DNA from: JAGOBP01 sp964550855
Lineage (GTDB): Bacteria > Chloroflexota > Anaerolineae > Fen-1058
Assembly: GCA_964550855.1 (NCBI GenBank)
Contig: CAZKBQ010000090.1
Span: 1-17,304, forward strand
DNA length: 17,304 nucleotides
Reading direction: 5' to 3'
Both the position numbers and the translations under genes were made by a program. Shown piece by piece: positions 1 to 7,504 of the stretch. Each line of letters starts with the position of its first letter. Position 1 is the stretch's first letter. The notes below the pieces were generated by a model. The model was not told where the DNA came from. It did not search any database and saw only the letters and a program-made list of their open reading frames with translations.

Positions 1-316
1 CACCGCCGCCGCCGCGACCGCCCCGGCCGCCGCCAAAGCCGCCCCCGCCACCAAAGCCGCCGCGCTCTTCACGCGGGCGCGCCAGATTGACGGTCAGCGT
101 ACGCTCGTCCAGGCGATACGAATTGAACATCGTGATCGCCTTCTGAGCCTCGGCCTGGTTGGTCATCTCGACAAACGCGAAACCCTTCGAGCGGCCCGTA
201 TCGCGGTCCTTAATCACGGCTACCGACACGACGCTTCCAGCCTGCGAAAACAGCTCGCGCAGCTCATCTTCGCCGGTGGTGTAAGGCAGGTTCCCTACGT
301 ACAACTTCGCTTCCAT
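1..316 (-). CDS. Glycine-rich RRM RNA-binding protein (3' part beyond window)
   Basis: Single RRM RNA-binding protein of the small bacterial/cyanobacterial Rbp type; such proteins bind single-stranded RNA and often act in cold or stress responses. The 105 residues visible hold RNP2 (LYVGNL, 5-10) and RNP1 (KGFAFVEM, 44-51), whose aromatic residues normally stack on RNA. The RRM ends near residue 80, and a basic hinge (RPREER) leads into a Gly-rich tail with Phe and Arg (RGG/FGG style) that runs off the left edge still open. ATG at 316 is supported by AAGGAG about 10 bases upstream and by the RRM starting at once. A perfect TATAAT lies about 90 bases upstream, giving a long 5' leader as is common for cold-regulated RNA-binding proteins. 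The family is certain; the RNA target is unknown. Confidence 0.93.
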   Translation of the reverse strand, partial: MEAKLYVGNLPYTTGEDELRELFSQAGSVVSVAVIKDRDTGRSKGFAFVEMTNQAEAQKAITMFNSYRLDERTLTVNLARPREERGGFGGGGGFGGGRGGRGGGG

Positions 317-408
317 GGTGCAGATTCTCCTTGAGAGGCGGCCGCAGCCGCAATTGACAATCGTGTCGAGCCGGTAGCACGCGCTTGGCCCTTCAGTTGA
401 CGCTTCAC

Positions 409-437
409 ATTATACCACGGGCATCGGCAATTTCGAA
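409..437 (-). promoter_or_regulatory. Putative promoter of the RRM protein gene
   Basis: On the minus strand a perfect -10 box TATAAT (409-414) is preceded at 17 bases by a poor -35, TTCGAA (432-437). Transcription would start near 402, giving a leader of about 86 nt before the RRM start codon. The weak -35 lowers confidence. The rest of the gene-free stretch 317-502 shows nothing else I can name. Confidence 0.45.
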
Positions 438-502
438 TTCGCTCGTAATCCTCTCGCACCTCCTTGAGACCCGGCGACGTCAGCTGCCACAACCGGGGCA
501 GT

Positions 503-1504
503 TCAACCCGCCAGTTCGCCTGCCAATCGTCGCCAGCGATCATCTTCCACGCCGGGCACATAGGGCCGATAGAAACTCACTCGATCAAGCAGGCCGTCAT
601 AGCGTGCGCGCAGCCGCGCCCCGATGGTCTCCCACGTCCCGACGAGCACAAACTCCTGCAACATCTCGTCGCTGATCAGGCCGGGCATCTCGGCCCACTG
701 GCCGCGCGCCGCCAGCGCACCCAGCTGTTCGCCGATACCGCCCCACCCATGCACCTCCAGCACCGGCCGATACGACGGCGTGGACGCATAGAAGGCCACC
801 TGCGATCGCTGCTGCTCGATCTCTTGATCGGACAAGGCTACAAAGGCGGCCGTCGTCAACTCGATGGACTTCAACGCCCGATCGGCTTTCCTGGCCCCCT
901 GCTCGATCGCGGGCAGGATGATCTCGCTCAGATATTTGCGCGTGTGATACGGGTGGACGTGAAAGCCGTCGGCCACCTCGCCGGCCAGCCGGCACAACGG
1001 CTCACCCACGCCGGCGATGAAGACGGGAATGTGCGGATGCTCGATCGGGCCGGGCGAGAAGAACGGCGTCATCAGGGTCAGTTTGTAATACTCGCCGCGA
1101 AAGTTCAGCTTGCCGCCGGTCTGCCACGCATTCCAGATCGCGCGCAGGGCGTTGACGTATTCGCGCAGGCGCGGCACGGGCGGCGCCCACATCATGCCGA
1201 AACGCCGCTCGATATGGGCCTGCACTTGCGTGCCCAACCCCAGCAGAAAACGTCCAGCCGACTGCGCGGCCAGATCCCACGCCGTGTGCGCCACCACCAT
1301 CGGGCTGCGCGCAAAGGCGATGGCTACCGCCGTGCCGAACTTCAACGTCGTCGTGCCGGCGGCCACGTGCGTCAACGGCAGGAAGGGATCGTGCTGCGTC
1401 TCGCTGGCCCAGATCGCGTCAAAGCCGATGGCTTCGGCAGAACGGGCCAGCGCGGGCACGTCCTTCAACGGCGTGGCAAACCCCAGCGAGGCATCGAGTT
1501 TCAT
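503..1504 (-). CDS. LLM-class F420-dependent oxidoreductase
   Basis: Luciferase-like monooxygenase superfamily protein of 333 residues, resembling the TIGR03617-type F420-dependent oxidoreductases of actinobacteria and Chloroflexota. These TIM-barrel enzymes move hydride to or from reduced F420 or FMN; the substrate is not predictable. Family marks include an N-terminal DASLGF strand, GFDAIWASETQHDPFLPL (about 27-44), the TAVAIAFARSP segment, GRFLLGLGTQVQAHIERRFG, the IPVFIAGVG strand and the C-terminal LVGTWETIGARL element. I chose ATG 1504 because AGGAG stands 8 bases upstream and the conserved barrel begins there; 22 upstream in-frame codons look non-coding. It is the last gene of the minus-strand metabolic run, 80 bases after the aldo/keto reductase. 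It ends in TGA, and read-through gives no selenoprotein-like extension. F420 use is inferred, since no F420 synthesis gene is in the window. Confidence 0.88.
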   Translation of the reverse strand: MKLDASLGFATPLKDVPALARSAEAIGFDAIWASETQHDPFLPLTHVAAGTTTLKFGTAVAIAFARSPMVVAHTAWDLAAQSAGRFLLGLGTQVQAHIERRFGMMWAPPVPRLREYVNALRAIWNAWQTGGKLNFRGEYYKLTLMTPFFSPGPIEHPHIPVFIAGVGEPLCRLAGEVADGFHVHPYHTRKYLSEIILPAIEQGARKADRALKSIELTTAAFVALSDQEIEQQRSQVAFYASTPSYRPVLEVHGWGGIGEQLGALAARGQWAEMPGLISDEMLQEFVLVGTWETIGARLRARYDGLLDRVSFYRPYVPGVEDDRWRRLAGELAG

Positions 1505-1558
1505 CGGACCATCTCCTGAGACCAACGACGCGTAACGAGCAACGGGAATGACCGGGCT

Positions 1559-1586
1559 ATCACTCGTCACTCATCACTCGTCACTC
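1559..1586. repeat. Heptamer tandem array, 4 x 7 bp
   Basis: Four perfect-period heptamers alternate ATCACTC and GTCACTC (plus-strand reading). The array reaches the stop codon of the aldo/keto reductase (1585-1587), so it occupies the 3' end of that gene. It resembles the short tandem heptamer repeats known from cyanobacteria and other bacteria. See also 6441-6468 and 7507-7534. Confidence 0.85.
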
Positions 1587-2544
1587 ACTCTTCCCACTTG
1601 CTCGCGTCGTTCAACGTCCGCAATTCATCCTCAGTCAGTTTCCAGCCAAGCGCGCCTTCCATCTCACGCCACTGCTCCACGGTGTTCACGCCGATGATGG
1701 GGCTGGTTACGGCCGGCTGCTGCTTGATCCACGCCAGCGCCACCTGCAGCACTGTCCGGCCGCGGGCCTGCGCGATTTCATCGAGTTTGTCGATGATGAC
1801 GAAGTTCCGCTCGGTGAAAGCGTGCCGCAGATTCCAGCCGCGCGTGCCCTCTTTAGCCTCCACGCCGCGGCGATATTTGCCGGTGAGCAGGCCGCCGGCT
1901 AAGGGCGAATACGGAATCACGCCTAGGCCGTACTTCACGCACACAGCCTGATGCTCGCGCTCGAATTCGGCGCGGTGGATTAGGTTGTAGTGCGGCTGAA
2001 GCGAATCGTAGCGGGCCAGGTTGTACCGATCGCTGACCCACAGTGACTCCATCAAATGCCACGCGGGCAGATTGGAGCAGCCGATGTAACGCACTTTGCC
2101 CGCGCGCACCAGATCGTCCAACGCGCGCAGTGTCTCGTCCAGCGGCACGTGCTCATCCCAAAAATGCGTCTGGTACAGATCGATGTAATCGGTCTGCAGC
2201 CGCCGCAGCGAAGCCTCGCACGCTTCGAGGATGTGCTTGCGGCTCAGGCCGATGTCGTTGGGGCCGTCGCCCATTTTGCCGCGCACCTTGGTGGCGATGA
2301 TGATCTGATCGCGGCGTTTCGTCTTGAGCCACGCGCCGATCAGTTCCTCGGCCACGCCGCCGGGATTGCCCGGCGCCCAGCGCGAATAGACGTCGGCGGT
2401 ATCGATGAAGTTGCCGCCCGACTCAATAAAAGCGTCCATGACGGGCGCGCAGCTTTCACGCGGCGCCGTCCAACCGAAGTTCATGCTGCCCATGCACAGT
2501 TCGCTGACCTTCAGGCCGGTTCGGCCAAGATACTGATATTCCAT
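1585..2544 (-). CDS. Aldo/keto reductase
   Basis: NADPH-dependent aldo/keto reductase of 319 residues, the usual family length, with a soluble (beta/alpha)8 barrel. The catalytic tetrad is visible: Asp48 and Tyr53 (FIDTADVYS), Lys86 (IIIATKV) and His127 (YQTHFWDEH). It begins with the standard MEYQYLGRTGLKVSELCMG and carries the cofactor-region features YIGCSN and VIPYSPLAGGLLTGKY, as in the YajO/YccK-like group. Start ATG 2544 has a strong GGAGGT 5 bases upstream, and the in-frame extension above it falls in the hairpin spacer and the epimerase gene. It lies 37 bases after the epimerase and 80 bases before the F420-type oxidoreductase, so one transcript is likely. The true substrate cannot be read from sequence. 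Confidence 0.93.
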   Translation of the reverse strand: MEYQYLGRTGLKVSELCMGSMNFGWTAPRESCAPVMDAFIESGGNFIDTADVYSRWAPGNPGGVAEELIGAWLKTKRRDQIIIATKVRGKMGDGPNDIGLSRKHILEACEASLRRLQTDYIDLYQTHFWDEHVPLDETLRALDDLVRAGKVRYIGCSNLPAWHLMESLWVSDRYNLARYDSLQPHYNLIHRAEFEREHQAVCVKYGLGVIPYSPLAGGLLTGKYRRGVEAKEGTRGWNLRHAFTERNFVIIDKLDEIAQARGRTVLQVALAWIKQQPAVTSPIIGVNTVEQWREMEGALGWKLTEDELRTLNDASKWEE

Positions 2545-2561
2545 CGAGACCTCCTTCAAGT

Positions 2562-2581
2562 GGCGGGAATGAAAACCCGCC
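2562..2581. repeat. Small intergenic inverted repeat (hairpin)
   Basis: GGCGGG (2562-2567) and CCCGCC (2576-2581) form a perfect 6-bp stem with an 8-base A/T-rich loop. It fills the spacer between the epimerase stop codon and the aldo/keto reductase Shine-Dalgarno. There is no T-run on the minus strand, so it is not an ordinary terminator. It may be a dispersed repeat or an mRNA processing or stability element. Confidence 0.6.
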
Positions 2582-3559
2582 CTATAGATAGCCGTTCGCT
2601 TTGTACCAGTCGTAGCACACCTGCAGGGCCTGCCGCACCGGCGTGTGCGGCAAATCCAATTCGCGCTGCGCCTTGGACGAATCGAACCAGATGAACTCAT
2701 TCGTCAACCGCATCTGCTCACCGCTCAATGGCAGCCGGGGGCCAACGATCTTCGTCGCCAGATCGAGCGCCGCTGCTGCGATCGGGATCGTCCATCTCGG
2801 CTGCATGAAGCGCGGCTTCCTCGCGCCGACGATCTCGCACGCCAGCTCGATGGTTTGGCGGTTGGTCAGGTTTTCGCCGCCCAGAATGTAGCGTTCGCCG
2901 GGGCGGGCTTTGTCCACCGCCGCGATGTGCCCCGCCACCACATCCTGCACCGCCACAAAGTTTACGCCGCCTTGCGGATAAACGGGAATGCGGCCGCGCG
3001 CCGCTTCGCGCAGAATGCTGCCGGAAATCCAGTTGATGTCGCGCGGGCCGATGATGCCGGTGGGGTTGACCATGGTGAGGGCCAGGCCGCGTTCGACGTA
3101 TTCGCGCGCCACCTGCTCGGCCAGCCATTTACTGTGGCCGTAGACAAACCGATCGGGCGGGAGAGAAAACGGATCAGATTCGTTGGCCGGGCGACCTTTG
3201 ACAATCCCCACAGCGGCCGCGCTGCTGGTGTGTACGACACGCGGCACGCCCATTTGTCGCGCGGCTTCAAAGACATGGCGCGCGCCGTCAACATTGACCC
3301 GGTAAATCAGGTCGGCCTGATTGCGCCAGTATGAGGAAATGGCCGCGACGTTGAAGACGACGTCGACGGCCTGCATGGCCGGCAACAGCGAATCAAAATC
3401 GAGCACGTCGCCGATGGCATGTTCCACATCCAGATCGCGCACGGCGGCCAGCGGCGAAGTGGCGCGCCGCAGGATGCGCACCTGCCAGCCGCGCTGTAAC
3501 AGGCCCTCGGCCAGATTCGCGCCCAGGAAGCCGGTGCCGCCCGTAATCAGCGCCTTCAT
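2582..3559 (-). CDS. NAD-dependent epimerase/reductase (extended SDR)
   Basis: Extended short-chain dehydrogenase/reductase of 325 residues, closest in style to dihydroflavonol-4-reductase-like and hopanoid-associated (HpnA-like) sugar epimerases. The Rossmann dinucleotide motif GGTGFLG is at residues 7-13, the catalytic Ser at 112-113 (HTSSAAAVG) and the YxxxK pair at Tyr140/Lys144 (VYGHSKWLAE), followed by the NPTGIIGPRD substrate-domain element. It starts at ATG 3559, overlapping the upstream gene by 4 bases (ATGA), so the two are translationally coupled. Together with a UbiA prenyltransferase and a thiolase in the same run it hints at lipid or isoprenoid metabolism, but its substrate (nucleotide sugar, 3-beta-hydroxysteroid-like or ketone) is open. 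Confidence 0.9.
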   Translation of the reverse strand: MKALITGGTGFLGANLAEGLLQRGWQVRILRRATSPLAAVRDLDVEHAIGDVLDFDSLLPAMQAVDVVFNVAAISSYWRNQADLIYRVNVDGARHVFEAARQMGVPRVVHTSSAAAVGIVKGRPANESDPFSLPPDRFVYGHSKWLAEQVAREYVERGLALTMVNPTGIIGPRDINWISGSILREAARGRIPVYPQGGVNFVAVQDVVAGHIAAVDKARPGERYILGGENLTNRQTIELACEIVGARKPRFMQPRWTIPIAAAALDLATKIVGPRLPLSGEQMRLTNEFIWFDSSKAQRELDLPHTPVRQALQVCYDWYKANGYL

Positions 3560-3885
3560 GCCGCGGGCTTCTCCACCGTGATGATGGGCGTCAGCACCAT
3601 GCGCGACGAACGCGTGGCGGCGCCGAACCGCTCGAAGTGATCGGCGCGCAGGCGGATGACGGCCTCACCGCTCAGATACTCGTCCAGCGCTTCGCGCGTC
3701 GCCACTTCATACAGCACCAGATACTGGCTCCACTCGCCGGCCGGCGCGTCGAGTTTATACTGGGTGGCGCGCAAAAAACCGGGCTGAGACAGCACGTCGG
3801 GAATGTGGTGGCGCGTGTTCCACTCGTACCAGGCCGCTTCCGCGACGGGATCAATTTCGATCTTGATGGAATAGAACACGCTCAT
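3556..3885 (-). CDS. Small dimeric alpha/beta-barrel protein (DUF4286-like)
   Basis: Soluble protein of 109 residues that looks like a dimeric alpha/beta barrel (ABM/EthD/DUF4286 style). It has a first strand FYSIKIEID, a helix AEAAWYEWNTRHHIPDVLSQPGF and strands RATQYKLD and QYLVLYEVAT, then a helix REALDEYLSGEAVIRL. The conserved-looking WxxWxxxxHIPDVL stretch with two histidines is typical of such folds that handle small ligands or degrade or modify heme or quinone-like molecules. Its function is unknown. ATG 3885 is preferred over the in-frame GTG at 3897 because GAGGT lies 5 bases before it. It sits 12 bases after the small membrane protein gene and overlaps the epimerase start by 4 bases. 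Confidence 0.75.
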   Translation of the reverse strand: MSVFYSIKIEIDPVAEAAWYEWNTRHHIPDVLSQPGFLRATQYKLDAPAGEWSQYLVLYEVATREALDEYLSGEAVIRLRADHFERFGAATRSSRMVLTPIITVEKPAA

Positions 3886-3897
3886 GTTCGACCTCAC

Positions 3898-4227
3898 TCA
3901 ACGCCGTCGGCGTCGAAACATGCGCCCATACCAGTAATACGGGTGCGACATGCGGTAAAACTTGCCCTGATAATAGCGGATGAAGCGGCGAACGTCCCGA
4001 TAGAACACGGCCAACAGGCCCACGCCCAACCCGATGGCGATCACGACGACATCGTTGGGTACCCAGGTGGTGGGAATGAGGTTGTAGGCGGCGACCACAA
4101 ACAGCACCAGCAGCAGAATCTCGCTCAAGACATGATTGCCGCTGCGCCGCCCCAGCGGATACACAAACGTGAGCAGCAACCCGCCGATGAGGCAGATGAC
4201 GCCGATGACGCGCCAGTCGAGGTACAT
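3898..4227 (-). CDS. Small three-helix membrane protein, function unknown
   Basis: Predicted integral membrane protein of 109 residues. Three hydrophobic helices are visible (WRVIGVICLIGGLLLTFVYP; LSEILLLVLFVVAAYNLI; DVVVIAIGLGVGLLAVFY), followed by a basic, tyrosine-rich cytoplasmic tail that ends in a run of arginines. I do not recognise a family. ATG 4227 is chosen because the helix begins directly after it; the upstream in-frame extension overlaps the UbiA gene and has a non-protein-like Arg/Gly-rich composition. The Shine-Dalgarno is weak. It sits 11 bases after the UbiA stop codon, so it may assist the prenyltransferase, but that is inference from position only. Confidence 0.7.
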   Translation of the reverse strand: MYLDWRVIGVICLIGGLLLTFVYPLGRRSGNHVLSEILLLVLFVVAAYNLIPTTWVPNDVVVIAIGLGVGLLAVFYRDVRRFIRYYQGKFYRMSHPYYWYGRMFRRRRR

Positions 4228-4238
4228 GTCCGACCCGA

Positions 4239-5141
4239 TCAGAGGCGACCCAGCACGCCGGTCAGCCACGAACCGACAAACCAGATCGACAGCGCCACCG
4301 CGCCGGCGATCTGAATGGGCACCTGGAACGGCGCCTGCGCCTCGACCGAACCGCGCGCACCCGCGCGCCGCGCCTTGAGCACAGGCCGCACGAACAACAC
4401 GGCAAAGATCACTGCCACGATGCCCATCACCCACAGCGGCACAATCTGGATGACAAATATCGTGATTACGGCGGTGACGATGCCCGTGATCAGGAGAGCG
4501 TTCATCAGGTACGTGGCCGCCCGATGGCCGATGACGGCGGCTGTGTGCTTGAGGCCCGCGCGCACGTCGCCTTCGTAATCACGCAACTCGTTATAGAGTT
4601 CGCCGTAGCCGCTGATGCAGATAACGAAGACGAACGGAAACACCCAGTCGTTGGCCAGCACGTTCGAAAAAGCCAGATAACCGGTCAGGAACTGAAAACC
4701 GGCCAGCATCATGACGTGCGACAATAGATCGACCGCCGGTTTGGACTTCAGCCGCACCGGCCCCCACGAATAGATCCACCCGACGATCAGGCTGATGACG
4801 CCCACGATGAACGCCGCCGGGCTGAGCGTGGCGTAGATGAGCGCGGCGATGAGCGCCGTGGCATACGAAGCGACATTTGCCTCGCGCTTCGTGAGCAGCC
4901 CCGCCGACACCGGATTGCGATTGATCTTAGCCGGATTCAGTGCGTCGTCGTCGGCGTCTTCCACGTCGTTGATCATGAACGCAAAGCCCACCGACAATTG
5001 ATTGGCGATCACGGCCCCGATGAGCGGCCAGCCGAATTGGCCGTCGGCCGCAGCCGCGCCGATCAACGTGGTGACCACCACAAACCATACGTATTCATTG
5101 AAGCGCGTGAGTTTGATCACGCCCCGGAGTTTGCCGTTCAA
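4239..5141 (-). CDS. UbiA-family membrane prenyltransferase (TTG start)
   Basis: Integral membrane aromatic/isoprenoid prenyltransferase, 300 residues, with about eight to nine hydrophobic helices. Both Asp-rich motifs that bind Mg and the prenyl diphosphate are present: NDVEDADDD at 58-66 and, near 184-192, NELRDYEGD. The segment DALNPAKINRNPVSAG resembles the N-P-x-K feature of lycopene-elongase-like and archaeal-lipid-like UbiA members more than ubiquinone or heme A enzymes, but the acceptor is not provable. The start is unusual: AAGGAG is followed after 6 bases by TTG (5141), which gives the normal N-terminus, while an ATG at 5145 is out of frame. It follows the thiolase by 48 bases and precedes the small membrane protein by 11. 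Confidence 0.88.
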   Translation of the reverse strand: MNGKLRGVIKLTRFNEYVWFVVVTTLIGAAAADGQFGWPLIGAVIANQLSVGFAFMINDVEDADDDALNPAKINRNPVSAGLLTKREANVASYATALIAALIYATLSPAAFIVGVISLIVGWIYSWGPVRLKSKPAVDLLSHVMMLAGFQFLTGYLAFSNVLANDWVFPFVFVICISGYGELYNELRDYEGDVRAGLKHTAAVIGHRAATYLMNALLITGIVTAVITIFVIQIVPLWVMGIVAVIFAVLFVRPVLKARRAGARGSVEAQAPFQVPIQIAGAVALSIWFVGSWLTGVLGRL

Positions 5142-5189
5142 TCATCGCTCCTTGTCAGGCAGAGTTGTCACTTGCAGTTCGTTTATCCG

Positions 5190-6395
5190 TCACTCCACTC
5201 GCTCCAGCACCACGGCTTCGCCCTGCCCCACGCCCACGCACATCGTCGCCAATCCATAGCGCGCCTGACGCCGCTTCATCTCGTGCACCAGCGTCGTCAC
5301 GATGCGCGCACCGGAACAACCCAGTGGATGGCCCAGCGCAATCGCGCCGCCGTTGACGTTGAGCTTCGCCTCGGGAATGTTCAATTCTCTGGCGCAGGCC
5401 AGCGCCTGCACGGCAAACGCCTCGTTGATCTCAAACAGATCGATGTCGTCCACCGTGAGGCCGGCTCGCTGCAGCGCCTTGCGCGTGGCCGGGATGGGGC
5501 CATAGCCCATCACGCGCGGATCGACGCCGACAGCCGCCCCCGCCACCACGCGGGCCAGCGGCTTCAAATTCAGCGCCCGGGCGCGCTCGGCCGACATCAG
5601 CAGCACCGCCGCTGCGCCGTCATTCAGCCCGGAGGCATTGCCCGCCGTCACCGAGCCGTTCTTGCGGAAAGCGGGTTTCAATTTCGATAAACCGTCCAGC
5701 GTCGTCTCAGGTCGCGGATGCTCGTCCACCGCGATCAGCAGCGGTTCACCTTTGCGCTGCGGCACGGCCACCGGCACGATCTCATCCGTGAACCGCCCGG
5801 ACTCCATGGCGGCCCTGGCCTTCATTTGACTGTCGTAGGCAAAGCGATCCTGCGCTTCGCGCGTGATCTCCGGATGTTGCTCGTAGATGTTTTCAGCCGT
5901 CTCGCCCATCGACTCCAGCGGAAACAGCGCCTGCAATTTCTCATTCGGATACCGCCAGCCCAGCGCGGTATCATAGGCGGTGACGTTCCCATAAGGGAAA
6001 GCACTAACACTCTTGGGAAACGACCACGGCGCGCGGCTCATGCTTTCCACCCCGCCCGCGATGTACACCTCGCCGTCGCCGACCTTGATCGCGCGCGCCG
6101 CCAGGTTGATGGCCGCCAGCGATGACGCGCACAGCCGGTTCATCGTCACAGCCGGCACCTCGTAAGGAAAGCCGGCCAGCAGCAGCGCCATGCGCGCCAC
6201 GTTGCGATTATCCTCGCCGGCCTGATTGGCGCAGCCCAGATACACTTCTTCCACACTGGCCGGGTCGAGCCGTGTGCGCTCGACCAGCGCCTTCAGCACG
6301 ATCGCGGCCAGATCGTCCGGGCGCACGGCCGCCAGCACACCGCCATGCCGCCCCACCGGCGTGCGCACGGCATCGACGATTACGGCTTCGGGCAT
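5190..6395 (-). CDS. Acetyl-CoA acyltransferase / thiolase (PcaF-like)
   Basis: Thiolase-superfamily enzyme of 401 residues that cleaves or forms 3-ketoacyl-CoA. The catalytic set is complete: nucleophile Cys89 (NRLCASS), His356 (GHPLGCSG) and Cys386 (TMCVGVGQG), plus the NEAFAVQ motif. VYLGCANQAGEDNRNVARMA (51-70) and the CVGVGQG end are typical of 3-oxoadipyl-CoA thiolases (PcaF/PaaJ). However, the neighbours show no aromatic-degradation genes, so acetyl-CoA acetyltransferase or beta-oxidation use is equally possible. ATG 6395 follows AGGAG by 6 bases. It is the first gene of the minus-strand metabolic run. Upstream lie 71 bases that include a heptamer array at the end of tsaD, and I see no convincing promoter there, so read-through from tsaD is possible. 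Confidence 0.92.
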   Translation of the reverse strand: MPEAVIVDAVRTPVGRHGGVLAAVRPDDLAAIVLKALVERTRLDPASVEEVYLGCANQAGEDNRNVARMALLLAGFPYEVPAVTMNRLCASSLAAINLAARAIKVGDGEVYIAGGVESMSRAPWSFPKSVSAFPYGNVTAYDTALGWRYPNEKLQALFPLESMGETAENIYEQHPEITREAQDRFAYDSQMKARAAMESGRFTDEIVPVAVPQRKGEPLLIAVDEHPRPETTLDGLSKLKPAFRKNGSVTAGNASGLNDGAAAVLLMSAERARALNLKPLARVVAGAAVGVDPRVMGYGPIPATRKALQRAGLTVDDIDLFEINEAFAVQALACARELNIPEAKLNVNGGAIALGHPLGCSGARIVTTLVHEMKRRQARYGLATMCVGVGQGEAVVLERVE

Positions 6396-6440
6396 GATAA
6401 ACTCCTGACAGGGGGAATGAGAAACATCGACGACACCGGT

Positions 6441-6468
6441 ACGTATTACGTTTTACGTTTCACGCTTC
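6441..6468. repeat. Heptamer tandem array, 4 x 7 bp
   Basis: Four consecutive heptamers of consensus ACGTTTY (first copy ACGTATT, last copy ACGCTTC, plus-strand reading) run into the tsaD stop codon (6467-6469). Period and length are the same as the array at 1559-1586, but the heptamer differs. Confidence 0.8.
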
Positions 6469-7504
6469 AGTACACCAACTTCAAATTCGGATCAATATCC
6501 AGATCCCAACTCGATCGGTGCCCGGCGACAAACCGAAAATGCGCGGCCGAGCCGATCATCGCCGCATTGTCGGTGCACAACCACAGCGGCGGCCAGTACA
6601 CCGGCACAGACGCTTTGGTCTTCATCACATAGCGCAGCAGTTTGTTGGCCGACACGCCGCCGCTCAACAAGATCGCCGTCGCGCCGAATTTGTCAGCGGC
6701 GGCTACCGTCTTGGCGACGAGTTGATCGATGACGCTGTGCTGAAAACTCGCGGCCAGATCCTTGATCGGCACGCCCGGCCCGATCGAGCCGTCCTTCCCG
6801 ATCGGCCCGTAATTTTCCACCTGGCGGCGCACGGCGGTCTTGACGCCGCTGAACGAAAAGGCAAATTCGCCGTCGATCTTGGGTCGACCGAACTTGAAGG
6901 CGTGCGGATTACCCTCCGTGGCGATCTTCTCGATCTTCGGTCCGCCGGGATACCCCAGTTGCAGCAGCCGCGCCACCTTGTCAAACGCCTCACCACTGGC
7001 ATCATCGGCGGTCGCACCCAGCTTCTCGTAAGTAAGATGATCGCGCATCAGGATCAACTCGGTGTGGCCGCCGCTGACGATCAGGATCAGCACCGGGAAT
7101 TGCAGATCGTCGGGAGCCACGCCGTCGCCGGGCACGCGCAGCCAGTGCGAGTAGATGTGCCCCTCCAGATGATTGATCCCGATCAACGGCAGGCCGCGCC
7201 CCAGCGCAATACCCTTCGCCACGTTGACGCCCACCAGCAGCGAGCCGGGCAGGCCCGGCCCATAGGTCACCGCCACCGCGTCCAGTTGATCGTAATTTGT
7301 CTCGGCCTTGGCCAGCGCCTCGCGCACCACTGGCACAATCGTCTCGACGTGCATGCGCGACGCTACTTCGGGAAAGACACCGCCGTACTTGGCATGAATC
7401 TCGATCTGCGTGGCGACGACGTTGCTCAACACCTGCCGCCCGTCCTGAATCACGGCCGCGGCGGTTTCGTCACAGGAAGTTTCGATGGCTAGAATTTTGG
7501 TCAT
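6467..7504 (-). CDS. tsaD: tRNA N6-threonylcarbamoyladenosine transferase TsaD
   Basis: Universal Kae1/TsaD protein of 345 residues. It transfers threonylcarbamoyl from TC-AMP to A37 of ANN-decoding tRNAs, working with TsaB, TsaE and TsaC, none of which is in the window. It begins MTKILAIETSCDETAAA, carries the metal-binding HxxxH (NHLEGH, His112 and His116), the SGGHTEL nucleotide-binding loop at 144-150, FSFSGVKTAV and LLSGGVSANKLLR. ATG 7504 is chosen because the family N-terminus begins there. No Shine-Dalgarno is visible, but the ATG overlaps the EVE stop as ATGA, so re-initiation by the terminating ribosome is the likely route. The 14 codons of in-frame extension upstream are heptamer repeat and EVE coding sequence. 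Confidence 0.97.
   Translation of the reverse strand: MTKILAIETSCDETAAAVIQDGRQVLSNVVATQIEIHAKYGGVFPEVASRMHVETIVPVVREALAKAETNYDQLDAVAVTYGPGLPGSLLVGVNVAKGIALGRGLPLIGINHLEGHIYSHWLRVPGDGVAPDDLQFPVLILIVSGGHTELILMRDHLTYEKLGATADDASGEAFDKVARLLQLGYPGGPKIEKIATEGNPHAFKFGRPKIDGEFAFSFSGVKTAVRRQVENYGPIGKDGSIGPGVPIKDLAASFQHSVIDQLVAKTVAAADKFGATAILLSGGVSANKLLRYVMKTKASVPVYWPPLWLCTDNAAMIGSAAHFRFVAGHRSSWDLDIDPNLKLVY

Noticed and set aside
1..60. CCG/GCC repeats at the left edge as a microsatellite
   Set aside because: They encode the in-frame glycine-rich tail of the RRM protein, so they are coding low complexity.
503..505. TGA at the end of the F420-type oxidoreductase as a possible selenocysteine codon
   Set aside because: Read-through gives about 27 residues of Gly/Ala-rich sequence with no redox motif, and the family normally ends here.
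464..1519. Long plus-strand open frame (351 codons) opposite the F420-type oxidoreductase
   Set aside because: Arg/His/Gln-rich composition with no family motif; it is the GC-rich antisense shadow of a clearly recognisable enzyme.
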